NCBI GenBank assembly: GCA_003439945.1
Contig: QVRM01001418.1
Location: forward strand, 1 to 64,000
Direction: 5' to 3'
DNA from: Dermanyssus gallinae
Lineage: Eukaryota; Arthropoda; Arachnida; Mesostigmata; Dermanyssidae
Length of the DNA stretch: 64,000 nucleotides
Below, piece after piece: positions 32,213-44,190 of this stretch (position 1 is its first letter; each line of letters begins with the position of its first letter). The translations under genes and the position numbers were made by a program. The notes below the pieces were generated by a model. It was not told where the DNA came from and did no database searches. It worked only from the letters and a program-made list of their open reading frames with translations.

Positions 32213-33705
32213 GGGCAGCAGCTCTTGTAAGAAATTCAAGATGGACTTGAATATCGCTTCTTCGTCGCTTCAGTGGCCGGCGTTTGGGTGTGATATTATT
32301 CCCGTGAAGTGCTGTAATTGAAATCCGCCAGCGAAAAAGAAATATAATTAATAAACACGCTCGACTGCGTCTCATAGAACCTGTCTCAGGGCCGAGTACG
32401 ATCAGCAGAAAGTAGGAATGCCGTGGAATTGCGAGCGACCATAGATTGCCTACGAATTTGAATGATCTCAGAGCGACTTTCCATTGAATTTGCGAAGATT
32501 TTCTCTGCAGTATTATCCTCCGCAACGAAGACAAGCTAGCCTTAGGGCCATATAGGGCTTAGTATCGGTATAAATCAATGTTAAAAATAAAAATAATCTG
32601 AAGGCTTAGCATGTGTTAGTAGAGCCGAATAGCGGCAATCTAAACGCAGATAAAACGTAGTTATTGCTGAAGTGTGATGAAAACATATCGCGGTTATATC
32701 TACTAGAACAAAAGACCGATTTTAAACCTATAGAAGTCGTAAAATGCATTTTATATTTTCCGTCTTGATAGGTCTCTCAAAAGCCGTTTAGGTTTAAATT
32801 TATTTCCAGTTTGATGCCGTTTTACGTTTGATACTAGTTCCGCAAAACGACATCGTACATCTACAAATTCGGGCAAAATATTCCTACGCATACAGAAAAA
32901 GACAAAAAGTTGTCGCCGAAACTCCTGCTGTCCCTGGAGCCGTGTTTCAGACCTTTCTTTGCGTGCAGAGTAGCTTTTATTCTGTACACAGGTCGAACGT
33001 GCCGGTTCGTGGATACGGACATTATGACACTGAGCGAAATGTGCTGCGCTGTTTGTGCAGTATGGGACAAAAGTCGTTATTCGCGCGCCGAGCAGTAAAA
33101 TGCTGGGAAATGTTCAGCAGGCCAGAAATACTAGAGCTAACAGAACATCAGTTGAAAACGATAGCAATTCAGTTCGCGCCCAATTGATTTTTTTGAGGTT
33201 ACTACCACAGCCGTTCGAGTCAATTATAAGCCTGCCTTATCTATACTAGGTCTATTTTAGAAACGTGCACAATTCCAAGCAATGTCCTGAAACATTCCTG
33301 CTAGGCAGACTGTTATAATACAAAAGTTACTATATCACTATAGTCACTTCTTGGGTTTTGTAGGACTATGTATACAGCGAATCCCGCTAGGATATAAACA
33401 TATTATCTTGTATAGTACTGAACCACGAAACGTAAACGCACATGCATTTTCAACTCACTCAATGTGACAATTTTTCCCTGCGCAAACTTGGACAACTGTT
33501 TTTTTCAAAACAATTCTGATCAGTGAAAGAGGCAAAGTCTTGTCGTCCGTTGACAACAAGACAACTTGAGCTTGTGAACGTCCGAGGTTCGAACTGTTCC
33601 GTAAATCGCTGAACCGTACCAGCATCAAGCATTCATTCAAACGGCCTCGCTTATGCCGTTTGTTGCATCATCCAGACATATTCGATCATCGTTTTGTTCA
33701 TAGAT
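32213..33705. other. Spacer, nothing firmly recognised
   Basis: A minus-strand frame (32534-32215 before the AT run) is open for about 107 codons without recognised similarity. The minus-strand frame 33455-33640 loosely recalls a Copia-type RNase H block but is too short to call. Confidence 0.35.
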
Positions 33706-34252
33706 ATGTGTATGAGCGACCCACCTTTCAATAGCAAATCTGAAAGAACTTGACAAAATTAAAGCCAGTTTGCTTGAAAGAGTGCTAGTAGTCCACCGCA
33801 CTAGCCGCAATCGGCTTGTATATCTGTTGGCCTCAACACCACTCTTTGTGGAGGAGCTCAGAGCAACTTATGCTTTACCGAAAACGGAGGCCTTTGAGAA
33901 TGATCTTGCCGATTGGGAGTATAAATTTGCGGATGTTGATTGGCGTTTTTATGAGACTAGAGCGATAACTACAAACTACTGGAAGAGCCCATGTTGTAAA
34001 AATAGATACTCTGTTACTGGGTTTGCAATGCATGGATTTCATATGAAGACACGTATACAAAATGGGTGGCATGAGATATCAATCAACCGAGTGTGAATGC
34101 AACCTATGCGGAAAATCATGTAATTTGTATCATCTCCAACAGTGTACCAAAGCAATATCGCTGATGAATGTTCTTTAGGAGAGCTGTAGCACATATGTGC
34201 ATAAACCAGATATTGGTTAATAAACAATACATTCAGTCATGTGTATGAGCGA
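33706..34252 (+). mobile_element. 5'-truncated CR1-like LINE copy with 14-bp target-site duplication
   Basis: atgtgtatgagcga is repeated exactly at 33706-33719 and 34239-34252, and the flanking bases differ. The 519 bases between them (33720-34238) hold only the C-terminal part of ORF2 and the 3' region. The insert ends with aataaacaatacattcagtc, resembling the 3' end of the full-length element on the opposite strand. This is the usual product of aborted target-primed reverse transcription. Confidence 0.9.
33723..34170 (+). pseudogene. LINE ORF2 C-terminus (5'-truncated copy)
   Basis: The frame opens with LSIANLKELDKIKASLLERVL and RNRLVYLLASTPLFVEEL. These match LSTAHLALLDSTKPAFLKRVL and RNRLVYLLTGTPLFVEQL of the element at 2556-7141 at roughly half to two-thirds of positions, so it is a related but distinct subfamily. 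After one frame change near 34090 the zinc knuckle CNLCGKSCNLYHLQQC (C-x2-C-x3-C-x3-H-x4-C) appears at about 34099-34146, as in the intact element. It was not functional on arrival, having no endonuclease or polymerase. Confidence 0.88.
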
Positions 34253-35081
34253 ACGCAAGTCTCTCTCGGTTCGTTCTTATTCGTTTGGAGTTTCATACGA
34301 TTGTATCTATTATAGCAGCAAGTCTGAAAGTACAACCACGTGCTGTGGTCAACAACGACGACGATGACAACAGCAGCAGCAGGAGGAGAGCACGGTCACA
34401 CAACAGTGCCAACAATTGTAAAGATGCTTACTCTTCGCAGCACAACGCAGCTGACGCAATACTCGGTAGCTCCGTGAGCAGCCTAGAAGGTCCGTGGCTA
34501 CCGTGCCCGCACTGGACCGGCAGGAAGGCTACCAACACAGGAACATATACGGCTCTAACGCACAACTATGCGTGCACAGTGTTGACGCTTGAAAGGGAAC
34601 GCACCAATAGCTCTTGTCCCGCCTGATCTATTTGTTTGGCTGAGTTTTATTTGCCCGCCCGCCCGGCCGCTCGCCCGACCGACCGACTGACCTAGGACTG
34701 GGGTCGAAGGTGAGGAATGTTAAGGGTGACCATGAGGGTGCCAAGTTTCAATATAGGGAGAACAGTAGGGGAACAATATAGGCGAACAAGCGATGTCCAA
34801 GCGGTGGTTCGGTGAGTAGTAGATAGACAAACGGTGCTGGCGCGTTATGGCGCGGAAGGGCTGTGAGGAGCGGTGGCTGGGTGGGTCGAATTGTGGTCGA
34901 CAACCGAAATTCTTCCAAGAACGACGCACGCGAAAACGTCACGAATGAACGTGTATATTTGCCCGTTTGTATGTTTGCCCAATGTGTACATTCGACCAGC
35001 ATAGATGCTATATATACCTTGACGCTGACCAGTATTCTTGGTATACGGCAGAAATGGCAGCAGGAGTTGAAAATGTGCCAT
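34253..35081. other. GC-rich triplet-repeat block
   Basis: cag/gac triplets lie around 34350-34390, with several overlapping open frames on both strands. No gene family is recognised. Confidence 0.4.
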
Positions 35082-35100
35082 CCCCCCCCCCCCCCCCCCC
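35082..35100. repeat. Homopolymer C19
   Basis: Nineteen consecutive C residues preceded by t and followed by g. This length is unusual for a homopolymer of C and could form an i-motif, or a G-quadruplex on the other strand. The exact length may be uncertain for sequencing reasons. Confidence 0.9.
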
Positions 35101-35833
35101 GATAATAGAAGGTCTGAAAATTCGACTCGAACTCGGACAAAGGCAACAGTAACAGGCAATTCTTATGGGTCTAGTGACCACGTATAAATATGGACGACAA
35201 GCAGCGTTCTTGGAGCTAGCCGCCACTTTGGGCCGGGGCCTGTCCAGCTATCCAGAAGCCAGCAACTATCGGAATGGCTCTCGGCCAAAAACTATCTACG
35301 GTTCTGCTTCGGTGCGCTCGACGAATAATGCTGAAAAAATGCCCTAGGATAATGTGCAAAAACGACTACATTTCAATGCGTGCAAACGGTGTGCAGATAA
35401 AATATATTCGCTGTAATTGCGCGCTTCGGGTACGATGTTGTGCCGGTTAGCTAGGGAGAGGCCGGCGGATGCGAGCACCAAATATGTGTACATATATCAT
35501 ACCTTATAAACGCTTAAGGGCAAAATTCCACTTAAATATAATATACAAACTATATCCGCTATGAAATAATTGAACTTTTGCCGAATTAAGGCAATAATTG
35601 ACAGAAACTATCAAAACTACCTACTAAGAAAGAAAAAGGCTATTTTCTCATGCTAATTGTTCGCACCGAGAAATTCTACAACTCCTACATTTTTCTTATT
35701 GGAAGAGCATTAAACGCATCTTATAGAAGGTGGTGATGTGTAGCAATGATAGAGTTGAAACCCTATTTAATGAATAGAAATTTGGAATTTTTATATATAA
35801 TGTTTCTAAGCATTGTATGCCAATGCTACACTT

Positions 35834-35836
<3 letters not shown>
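35101..35836. other. Spacer, nothing recognised
   Basis: GC-richer to about 35350, then AT-rich. Confidence 0.45.

Positions 35837-35897
<61 letters not shown>
35837..35897. repeat. (AT)n microsatellite
   Basis: About 30 uninterrupted AT units. Confidence 0.97.
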
Positions 35898-35900
<3 letters not shown>

Positions 35901-36195
35901 GCGAGCACTGCCGAGTGTGCAAACGTATTGTAAATTATTAATATATCATCACAATATTTTCTATATATATATTTATATATTCTGTGTTTCCTCAATAAAT
36001 ATACGTATGTATGTAGTTGTTTGCGTGCAGGCCGATATGCATACACACACACACACACCTCTCTATGATGCTGCTACACAAAGTTTGAGAACGCCGGGAA
36101 TCATCTACTAGACGGAGTTGACTGAGAGGCGGTTTCTTGCGTGCGCACTCAGCACCCCCATTGCAGACGTTGACGACGAAACTTAGCGCCTTAGA

Positions 36196-36228
36196 CACTG
36201 AAACCTGTGCTCCGTGGAGGTTTCAGTG
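36196..36228. other. Stem-loop with 11-bp perfect arms
   Basis: cactgaaacct and aggtttcagtg are exact reverse complements separated by 11 bases. It lies in GC-richer sequence just after a short (CA)n run (36041-36056). No metazoan histone-type or terminator context is evident. Confidence 0.7.
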
Positions 36229-36853
36229 CCTTTCTCCTAGATTGCGGTGCCGAGATAAACCGAGACGCACCATTGTGTGAACAGCGGACGTGCACGAAGG
36301 CGGTAACATACCACTGCGGTAATCTCTGCACGCTCTGTCGCTAACGTCCTGCAGTGACGCGTTCTTCGTCCTGTCTGCTCGCTTCTCCGAGTTCCTCCCT
36401 TCTGTATGTATGCTTCTCCCTTCGGCCTTTCAACCCAATGGTGTTTCAACGCAGCGCAGCGCAGGTTGAGGTCCTGACGCCTTCACGTCGTAGTCTCTCG
36501 CCCCCCTGATTCTGTTGCGGATAACGAGACCGTGTGTGTGTGTGTATGCGCAAGACAGGGCAACACTTGTGCTCGTTTTAGCCGACGGCCCGACGGACGA
36601 CTGTTTCACATCGCGGTCTGCTGCCGCGACCCGAACAACACTGCACTGCACAGCTCGTGCAGTGCCGTGATGAGATAGATAATGTTGAAATGCAGCAGCC
36701 TGCCAAGCGTCAAGGTGCTCAAGAGATCTGCGGCCAGAATAAACTGAAGCTGCTGTTGCTGCTCTTCGGCCAGCGACCCAACCAACATCGGCGGCCGACA
36801 AGTAACTGCGTAAGAATCGCATTGCTTCAATAAGTGCTTTATCTTTTTCTCTG

Positions 36854-36857
<4 letters not shown>

Positions 36858-36925
<68 letters not shown>
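36858..36925. repeat. (AT)n microsatellite
   Basis: About 33 AT units with one ttta interruption near the end. Confidence 0.97.
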
Positions 36926-39900
36926 GAAGAGCGACCGCAAAAAAAAAGGTAGGTACTGCATCTTCTCTTCGCCTTTACGCACCGGTAGATTATAAACATA
37001 AACCAGCCCTGTATCAATCTCCGCACGCCTGCAGGCAAGCACACCCGCCGGCCTGGCTGATGGAGCTACTGGTTGCGGAGACGAAGAGCTTTCACAGGTC
37101 GTAGGCGCTAAATCGTTGTACAGATAAGAGAAATGGCGCTTTACTTTGAGCGTTCGCATGAGCAGCGGCAAAAGAGTTTGGCTCTAGGCAAAGGTAAAAA
37201 CTGTGCGACAGGTGTACACTAAGCAAACACCCCGCCCCGTCTATCTCATTTTTTTTCTAACAGAATCGAGATAATGGTTGCCGACGTATGGTTGTCCGAT
37301 AACAAACGCTTAGCGACCAGATCGGCCTAAGCTTTCATATGCTTGATTATAGTTATATAATTACATATATGTATAATCATATTATATAATTATATATATG
37401 CAATAATACGCGCATGGGTGGGTGCAACGCCACCCCAACATGTCTATGTGGACGCCAGCAGCCGTCGTAGCTGGCGCGTGTTCCAATCGTGTTCACCGAT
37501 TTAGTCAACCTGTTATTGGTTAAACATAATTATACTCTAAAGCTACCTCTACCATTCCAAAAATGATCAGCGTTTAACATTTACAGCGCACTACAAGCGC
37601 TGCATTTTGAGTAAAAGTCCGCGTATACGCCGCGAAAACGATGCCTGCTTGACATGAAATCAATTATGCTATTTATTGAGCTGAATTTCAGATCTGCTGT
37701 GTTGCGACAGACTTTAGTTAAATGTTGCCTACATTTGGATTGAGTATCCGCTACCTTGTAAACGCATCCGACAGCTGTGTGCTCAATATACGCATCCAAC
37801 GCATAGTTTCGCTAAGCGCTCGCGCGGTTTTTCTGCGTACGCGTTTCCGTCTGTGTCAAAACGGGTTTCCATCTGTGTTCATTTCACTTCTGGACTCTAT
37901 TCCAACACAATTTGTCTCCGATCGATAGCATCAGGCCACCCGAGCGTCCGCCTGTATGTAATATGGCAATACAAGTTGCATTTAGCGTGTGCATAGCCCT
38001 AAGGAAGGACCTGCCCAGCTTGTTTCTCGGATCGCCGTTTTGACGGGACACCATTGGCGAATCTAGCACAAATTTATGCTATTGATAGTGTTTGCGTCTA
38101 TCTCTAGGTACGCCTACCAAGGCCCGCCAGGAGCGTCTTAATAACGACGCGTATACGGGTCATAAGTCCAATGGCACCCATTTTTATGTCCTAGACGGGA
38201 AGTAGTGCATTGTTTTATCTAAGGTCACTCTTTTCTAGCGCAGATTGTTTGGCTAAATAGAGTTAAAAACAACGTTTTTAGAGACATTCGAATACATTGC
38301 AGAGAGGCTCTATCTAATCTCTATCACAAACAAAGTCTATCTGTATCGATAAAAAGTCGTAAAATAGGCTCGAAGTAATCCTGCCTTAGCGAACTTAATA
38401 ACACTCTTATTTAAACTTGAATATTAAATAGAACCACACAGTATAACACGCAGATTGTGTATGGCATAGTATATCTGTGACGCACAACGGTTTGGCTGCG
38501 TTGAGTAATGCACATTGGGAAATATTCTTTCTAAACAAACGACAGTGCATTTACAAATATTTAACTTTATTGCAAAGATCCGCGAAGACTAGCCTCACAA
38601 TGCTACCTGCATAGCTTGTCATTTCATTCATATGCCAGGCTGGCCATTTAATTAAAACAGACACAAAGATCAAATCAACTATAATACTCTGATCGGATAA
38701 ATTCGTGCGAATATCTAGACATTCTTGGGGCACGCATAAGTCATCAATAGTCTGAAGTCAGGCTGTACATACAACGTCCCGCGTAAGCCTTATTCTGTCT
38801 TGTGTGCTCCGTACTGCAGAGCAGACGAATGCGTCTACTTTTATGCTACGTTTGTTTTGCTAGGCGAGATAAAAAAAAAACATGTTGAATACGCTAACGA
38901 CGTTAAGCTATGTCATTCACTTCATTTTCAGAGATGTCGTTGAAGGTGGGTGGGATTACCCGATTAGGCTAAATAGCCTTATACACCGCTTTAAAGTAGA
39001 AAGAAGCGTACCAGCACACCGGCGAGCAATCCCATCCCCTTCCAACTACAGGCTATTAGGCCTCTGTACCTGCTCATTAGGTGGAACCATTTTGTCGACA
39101 GCTAATGCGTGATCTGGTATCTCTTGCAATTAATCTACTACATCACTCAGATAATCACACACTTCACGTCTACTCGTCAACACAATTTTTTTTATTACAC
39201 CATGAATGACCCCGAAGTCAACGTGCTATAATTTGCTAGGACATTTTAGTGACATTAAACTCAATAACCCAAAGCTTCAACATTCCATACATCAAACAGC
39301 GATGTCTCGCTTAGAGCTTAGTTGTGGTCTGTTTGCGTGGCGGATGACAGGGTAAGCATCTATAAGCCTAGCCCGTGCTGAGCGCACATAGAAGTGATGC
39401 AATTATGTTTTCATTATAAATGAATTATGCCCTAATGAGATATGTGTATACATATATTTGCAAATAAAGATACATTTTGTGATGTTATGTTGTATATGTG
39501 GCAGACACTAGTTTCAACAATCCAACGTCTTGCCAAGTTTCTATCTATCTATGTTGTACTTTGTACCACTTACCCATACGATTTGTACCGTTTACTTCCA
39601 TAACATGTAGAAAGCCGAGGACAGTTTTTAACTTGCAGACTATGTTTGATACTCTTCTATGTTGATCAGAATGTTGCGCAAAACTTAGAATGATGCTGTA
39701 GCTTGAGCCCTGAAGTATTCTCACTCTCTTGAAATGTATCGGGGCACTATTTCCATGCCAAACTCTACGAGATTTCGTCGCGCGACGGTTCGTAATCAAC
39801 ATTTTATGGTGGCGCAAATACGAGCTCCACGACGTGTGTCTTTTGTTGCGCCTGCTGGATACAAAGTAAAATGTGGGGTGTATAAACACATTTGACCGTC

Positions 39901-40755
39901 CGTAGTCTATTCTGAATAAACCGACCATAAAGTGCTCGCACATCAATTGCCAAATGAGACCAGCTGTCAACGGCCAGCGGCAACAACAACAGCGCCGACA
40001 CTCCGTGTTCGGCAAGCGTCAATGAGTGACGTGGTGACAAGAACTATCCGAAAAAACGAAGCAAAAAGCAAGAAGCTATACGAGGCGCTGTGTTATTAGC
40101 CCACCCCCACTATTTCCTCTAGACGCTCTACCTTCAGTCCTTCTCTGAGATCTGCCTCGTGTCTCAGCTGGCGCATTCAACGGTAATCAACCGGAAGCAG
40201 GCCGCGAAACGAAGTGCAGCTCTGCATACAGCATGGGTGCAAGCGAATGACATTACCCGCGTTAGGGTAGACCGTCATAGTCGCAGGCCGAATGGCCGGC
40301 CTGCGTCCTGGCTATCAACTAAATTTTTCTCGAGTCAGTCGTGAGCTCTTGAGTGGATTTTCTCATATCTCCTTTATGGCTGTGCCTGGCTCCAACCCTC
40401 CCTCGCGCCGGCATCCGACCACCGCCGACCTCCCAATTGCCCCAACCCCCAAACTCGCCCCACTCCCCCCGACACACACCACTTTCAATTCTGTTTGCTT
40501 GTTTGCTTTTAGGGTCGCGCGGGTTGGCGAGCAAACCAGCTGCGGTGAGATGTTGCGCAGAATGCGGCCATGCGCAATGTGCATTTCGTTATTTCACCAT
40601 ATTCACAGTTATAGCTCCTTGCCCCCCATGTATCATCACGATGCTGCTGCTGGGGGCCACTTCTAGGGTATAGCTGTAGCCCGGTACTGCGGTGACTGGT
40701 ATTGCGGCGGCATACCAACGACGGCTTCGTCGTCGCGAGGGCAAGTTGCTGAGGC
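36926..40755. other. Spacer, nothing recognised
   Basis: Near 37345-37400 there is a cluster of interleaved AT-rich palindromic words. Overlapping open frames at 40292-40718 reflect low stop density in C-rich sequence. No gene family, RNA gene or transposon could be supported. Confidence 0.35.
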
Positions 40756-40860
40756 GTTTTTCTTTTTCTTTTTCTTTTTCTTTTTCTTTTTCTTTTTCTT
40801 TTTCTTTTTTCTTTTTCTTTTTCTTTTTCTTTTTCTTTTTCTTTTTCTTTTTCTTCTTCT
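40756..40860. repeat. (CTTTTT)n polypyrimidine tract
   Basis: About 105 bases made almost entirely of hexamer cttttt, with one slipped unit near 40807-40813. Strand-asymmetric mirror-repeat sequence of this kind can form triplex (H-) DNA. Confidence 0.95.
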
Positions 40861-42541
40861 CCCTATTCCTCTTTCTCCTCGTGTTCCTCCACTCTTGGCA
40901 AGTTATATGTACAAGGCTAGATCTGTATGCAGATCTACGGAAACAAGCCGGGTTGGCTAAAGGAAGCCAGGAGCGCCCAGCCGTGGCTGCAGGAATAGCC
41001 TGTCGAGAGCGAATGGTAGTTCTCTTGACAGTGACAACTCTGCGGTACGGTACTGCTACTACTACTGTTGCAACTACTTACTACGACTATTACTACTGTT
41101 ACTGTGAGTACTACTTTTATTACAAGTACCGCGACACGACTGTGACGCGACACCCCCTCGCATTATGTACCGACACCTAAGATAAAGTAGAAAATACCCC
41201 TTTCGGTGTGAGCAGAGGAACCCAACAGCAACAGCAGCAGCAGAAAAACAGGAATAGCTGCCGCCGTCGCGGCCACAGCAGTAACAGCAAGCACTACGCC
41301 ACCACCACCCCCACCACCACCACCCAACTACAAGTCCTAGCAATTTACACGCTCTGTCTTGTAGACATCTAGACGCGGAGATGAGGTCATATATGTAGAT
41401 GGAGCTGCGTTTTCCTCGCCTTTCCTTCCATAGGAGGATACAAATAAGTTAAACGACCTCCACGTTCTTTACGCTCGAACGAACACGCACCACCCCCTCC
41501 CACGGTGGATAACTGCAATATCTGTTTGTTAGTTCAGAGCTTCGTTTACTTCTCACATTTTGTCGAAATGTGGCGAAACAAGGCGGGTGTCTCACGCAGA
41601 ACAGGGGCTGGCCTGGCCGCCGGCACTCGAGGCATCACAGTCCACAGTGCCTCATAAAACGGCTCAGCATTGTATCAGTAGTGCTGGTCAGAGTCTTCGC
41701 ATAAAGCATCTTTCAGCACCTTGCTGTACGAACAGTTGTAGCTGCATGTGGTTGTGTGCACATAAGAAGGTCTTTAGTTAGACGTTATTAGTGGTTCTTC
41801 TATGCTAGATCGCCCTGGCGGTAGTACATTTGCTTTTATATTTGTCAAAGAAATGGGGTTTAGTCCACTTGCACCTGCGCAAATCAACTATGAAATCAAA
41901 AGCGCAAATTGCCCCCTAGCTAAATGAGAAAAAAAATGTTGATAAGGTATAATTCTTGTTCGTTGTAGACATAATGCCAAACTGTGATCGGTTGACAAAG
42001 AGTTATTGGAGGAAGTGGGGTGCATTATCTTTTGCATTAAGGTGAGATTACAACAACGAAACGCAGCTCGTGTAGATTTTGTGCTACGCTTTACAGAACG
42101 ATGTCAAATAACGAGCCAATCCTAACCAAATGATATTAAAAGAAAAAAATCCTAAAAAGTATGTGTTCGTAGTAGTGGTTACAACTGCCATGCATCGCTG
42201 TACACGCTATGCACGCAGTAACCAATGGTATTTTAGAGCTATGCGACATAGAGTATATGAAAATCAACGCCAATAAGATTGGGCCAAAGCAAGCACACTA
42301 TTACCAGGATGCAAGATTACGATACAGACGACATATAAATGATTATAGATTACCAAAAAAAACGACTGAAATAAATTGTCAAGTCAGACACTTGCACTCT
42401 TTCACACGCTTCAAAGTCTGTTATTAGTTTCGCCCGGTGGGACGGTCGCTAAAATGTTCAAATTGTATCTAATTAACTGTATTGTAATTATGTATTATCT
42501 TGCAATGTTATTGCAAAATAAACAATATGTATGTTTATTGC
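40861..42541. other. Spacer with imperfect triplet repeats
   Basis: tac/tta triplets at about 41053-41130, cag at about 41230-41245 and cac/ccac at about 41295-41325. The remainder is AT-rich with nothing recognised. Confidence 0.45.
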
Positions 42542-42733
42542 AGTTTTCGGCTTTCAAGTCTATTATTCATAGAACCGCTGCAAAATGTGGGAACAATGTG
42601 GTTGTCATACGTGAAACAGGCGCTAGCACGGATGTCGTCACACGAGGCATTGTCCACGGTGTGTCATAAAATCAAAGCAAATACGCGCAAAGAGACTGCC
42701 ACACAGCAGGAGGATTTTGGTGGGTTGAAATAG
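42542..42733 (+). other. Candidate terminal exon, unrecognised
   Basis: A polypyrimidine-poor but plausible acceptor (tttattgcag, ending 42541) precedes two overlapping open frames. The longer runs to a stop at 42731-42733 and reads EPLQNVGTMWLSYVKQALAR before SSHEALSTVCHKIKANTRK. The other ends at 42667-42669. An AT-rich stretch with no obvious poly(A) signal follows. No domain is recognised, and the call rests only on the acceptor-like site and composition. Confidence 0.15.
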
Positions 42734-44119
42734 CAACGAGCGCATGCATATGTAATTGTTATATATTTTTTTATTGTTTTTCTAGCAGTCATTTTATTAT
42801 TATTTATTCAATGTAATCAATTATTTACGGCCGGGCCATGACATTTGGGTCCCTGCGAACGTGTGCACCATTACGGCACTTACATTAACAAAAATGATAA
42901 TTGTTATAATTATATGTTACAATGAATTCTTCAGCAATAAGAAGAGTTGCTTAAAAATTGTGCAATTCGGTTGTAGGCGACAAACGAGCTGAAGTCCGGC
43001 GCTTTCGAAGCCAGTTGAGTTTACTGTTTAACGCAAATAAAGTCACATTCAAGAACTGCACTGAAATACATCGAAACTCATTTCAAGTTAGCATATAATC
43101 AAATTGGAAAAGTACCTGGCTGCCTTTCTGTGTATAAGCCCCGGATGACTCATTCAGCTTCATACTCCGCCAGAAAACGAACAATATAATCATTTATCAC
43201 ATTGGGGACTCTGTGTTCATTAAATGGTCACTTTGACACTAAAGAAGACAGAAGTTCTACGGCCGAGCAATGCATACTCAATCAAAGCAATCTGTCAGCT
43301 TAACTCCAGTTTAACAAAAACAAGGAAAATTGACTATGCCAATAACTAAATACGACCAAATAACACACTAGTCAAGTGGAAAGTCAAAATACACCATTCC
43401 AGCGGTTACATCCGAGGAGTTAACACAAAATCGAATTGCGCACAAAATCGAGAGTGCACCTAGACGTATGTGAGGATTTGGAAAGATTGGTTTAAATTGG
43501 TTTTGTAGCAAAGTATGAAGATGCATTTCAAGGCGACGAAAGAGAGAGAGCCTGAGTAATACGTGGAAAAAAACAATTTTAAATTGAACCATCAACAGCC
43601 AAGCCTTAGTTTACATAGCTGGCGACAGAAGTAATTGCATGCGCGCGCATTAGTGAAGCCACCCCAACTCGGTGGCAGCCGAAATTATCAGTAATATCAG
43701 CCGAGTCATGAAATTTGCACGGTTATGCGTAATAGTGCTGTAGTGGAGAGCTTACAGTATACAAACGTTTTTAAAGGTGGATGACCCGGCTCATGGCTAG
43801 AAAAAAAAATCTTTTTTTAAGAGGTTGTTTTTAATTCTAGACCATCCTCCGTGCCCTACGGGCTTGAACTTAACCTACGGTATACCTTAATTGCACGGAA
43901 GGCCGGACATGTTAATCTATCTAGGGTCTGTTCCCCAACAGTCTTTGTGGCAGCATGGCCGCTGACTCTCAGCGGCATGGTTCATTATCTATTCTCAATG
44001 GGCATCGTTTAGAGAAAATTCGATCAACAATGACCAGGCTTATGGCCTGCCGCGTAAGCCCGATCCTCTCAGTAACGCAGTCTGAAATCTAACTGCTACA
44101 GCTGCACATTGGCAATCCT
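42734..44119. other. AT-rich spacer
   Basis: No supported gene or repeat. Confidence 0.45.
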
Positions 44120-44190
44120 ATCATATATCTATAGGGTTTATATATTATCATAGGGTATCATCATATAAATCATATATCTATAGGGTTTAT
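44120..44190. repeat. 22-bp perfect direct repeat
   Basis: catatatctatagggttta with its flanking bases recurs exactly at 44120-44141 and 44169-44190 (49-base spacing), with a related tatagggtat-like sequence between. Local tandem duplication is the simplest reading. Confidence 0.85.

Noticed and set aside
33455..33640. Copia-type RNase H fragment
   Set aside because: Only a loose likeness to the 'DASFAN...SQ' region; the catalytic residues are not in place and no other Copia domain is nearby.
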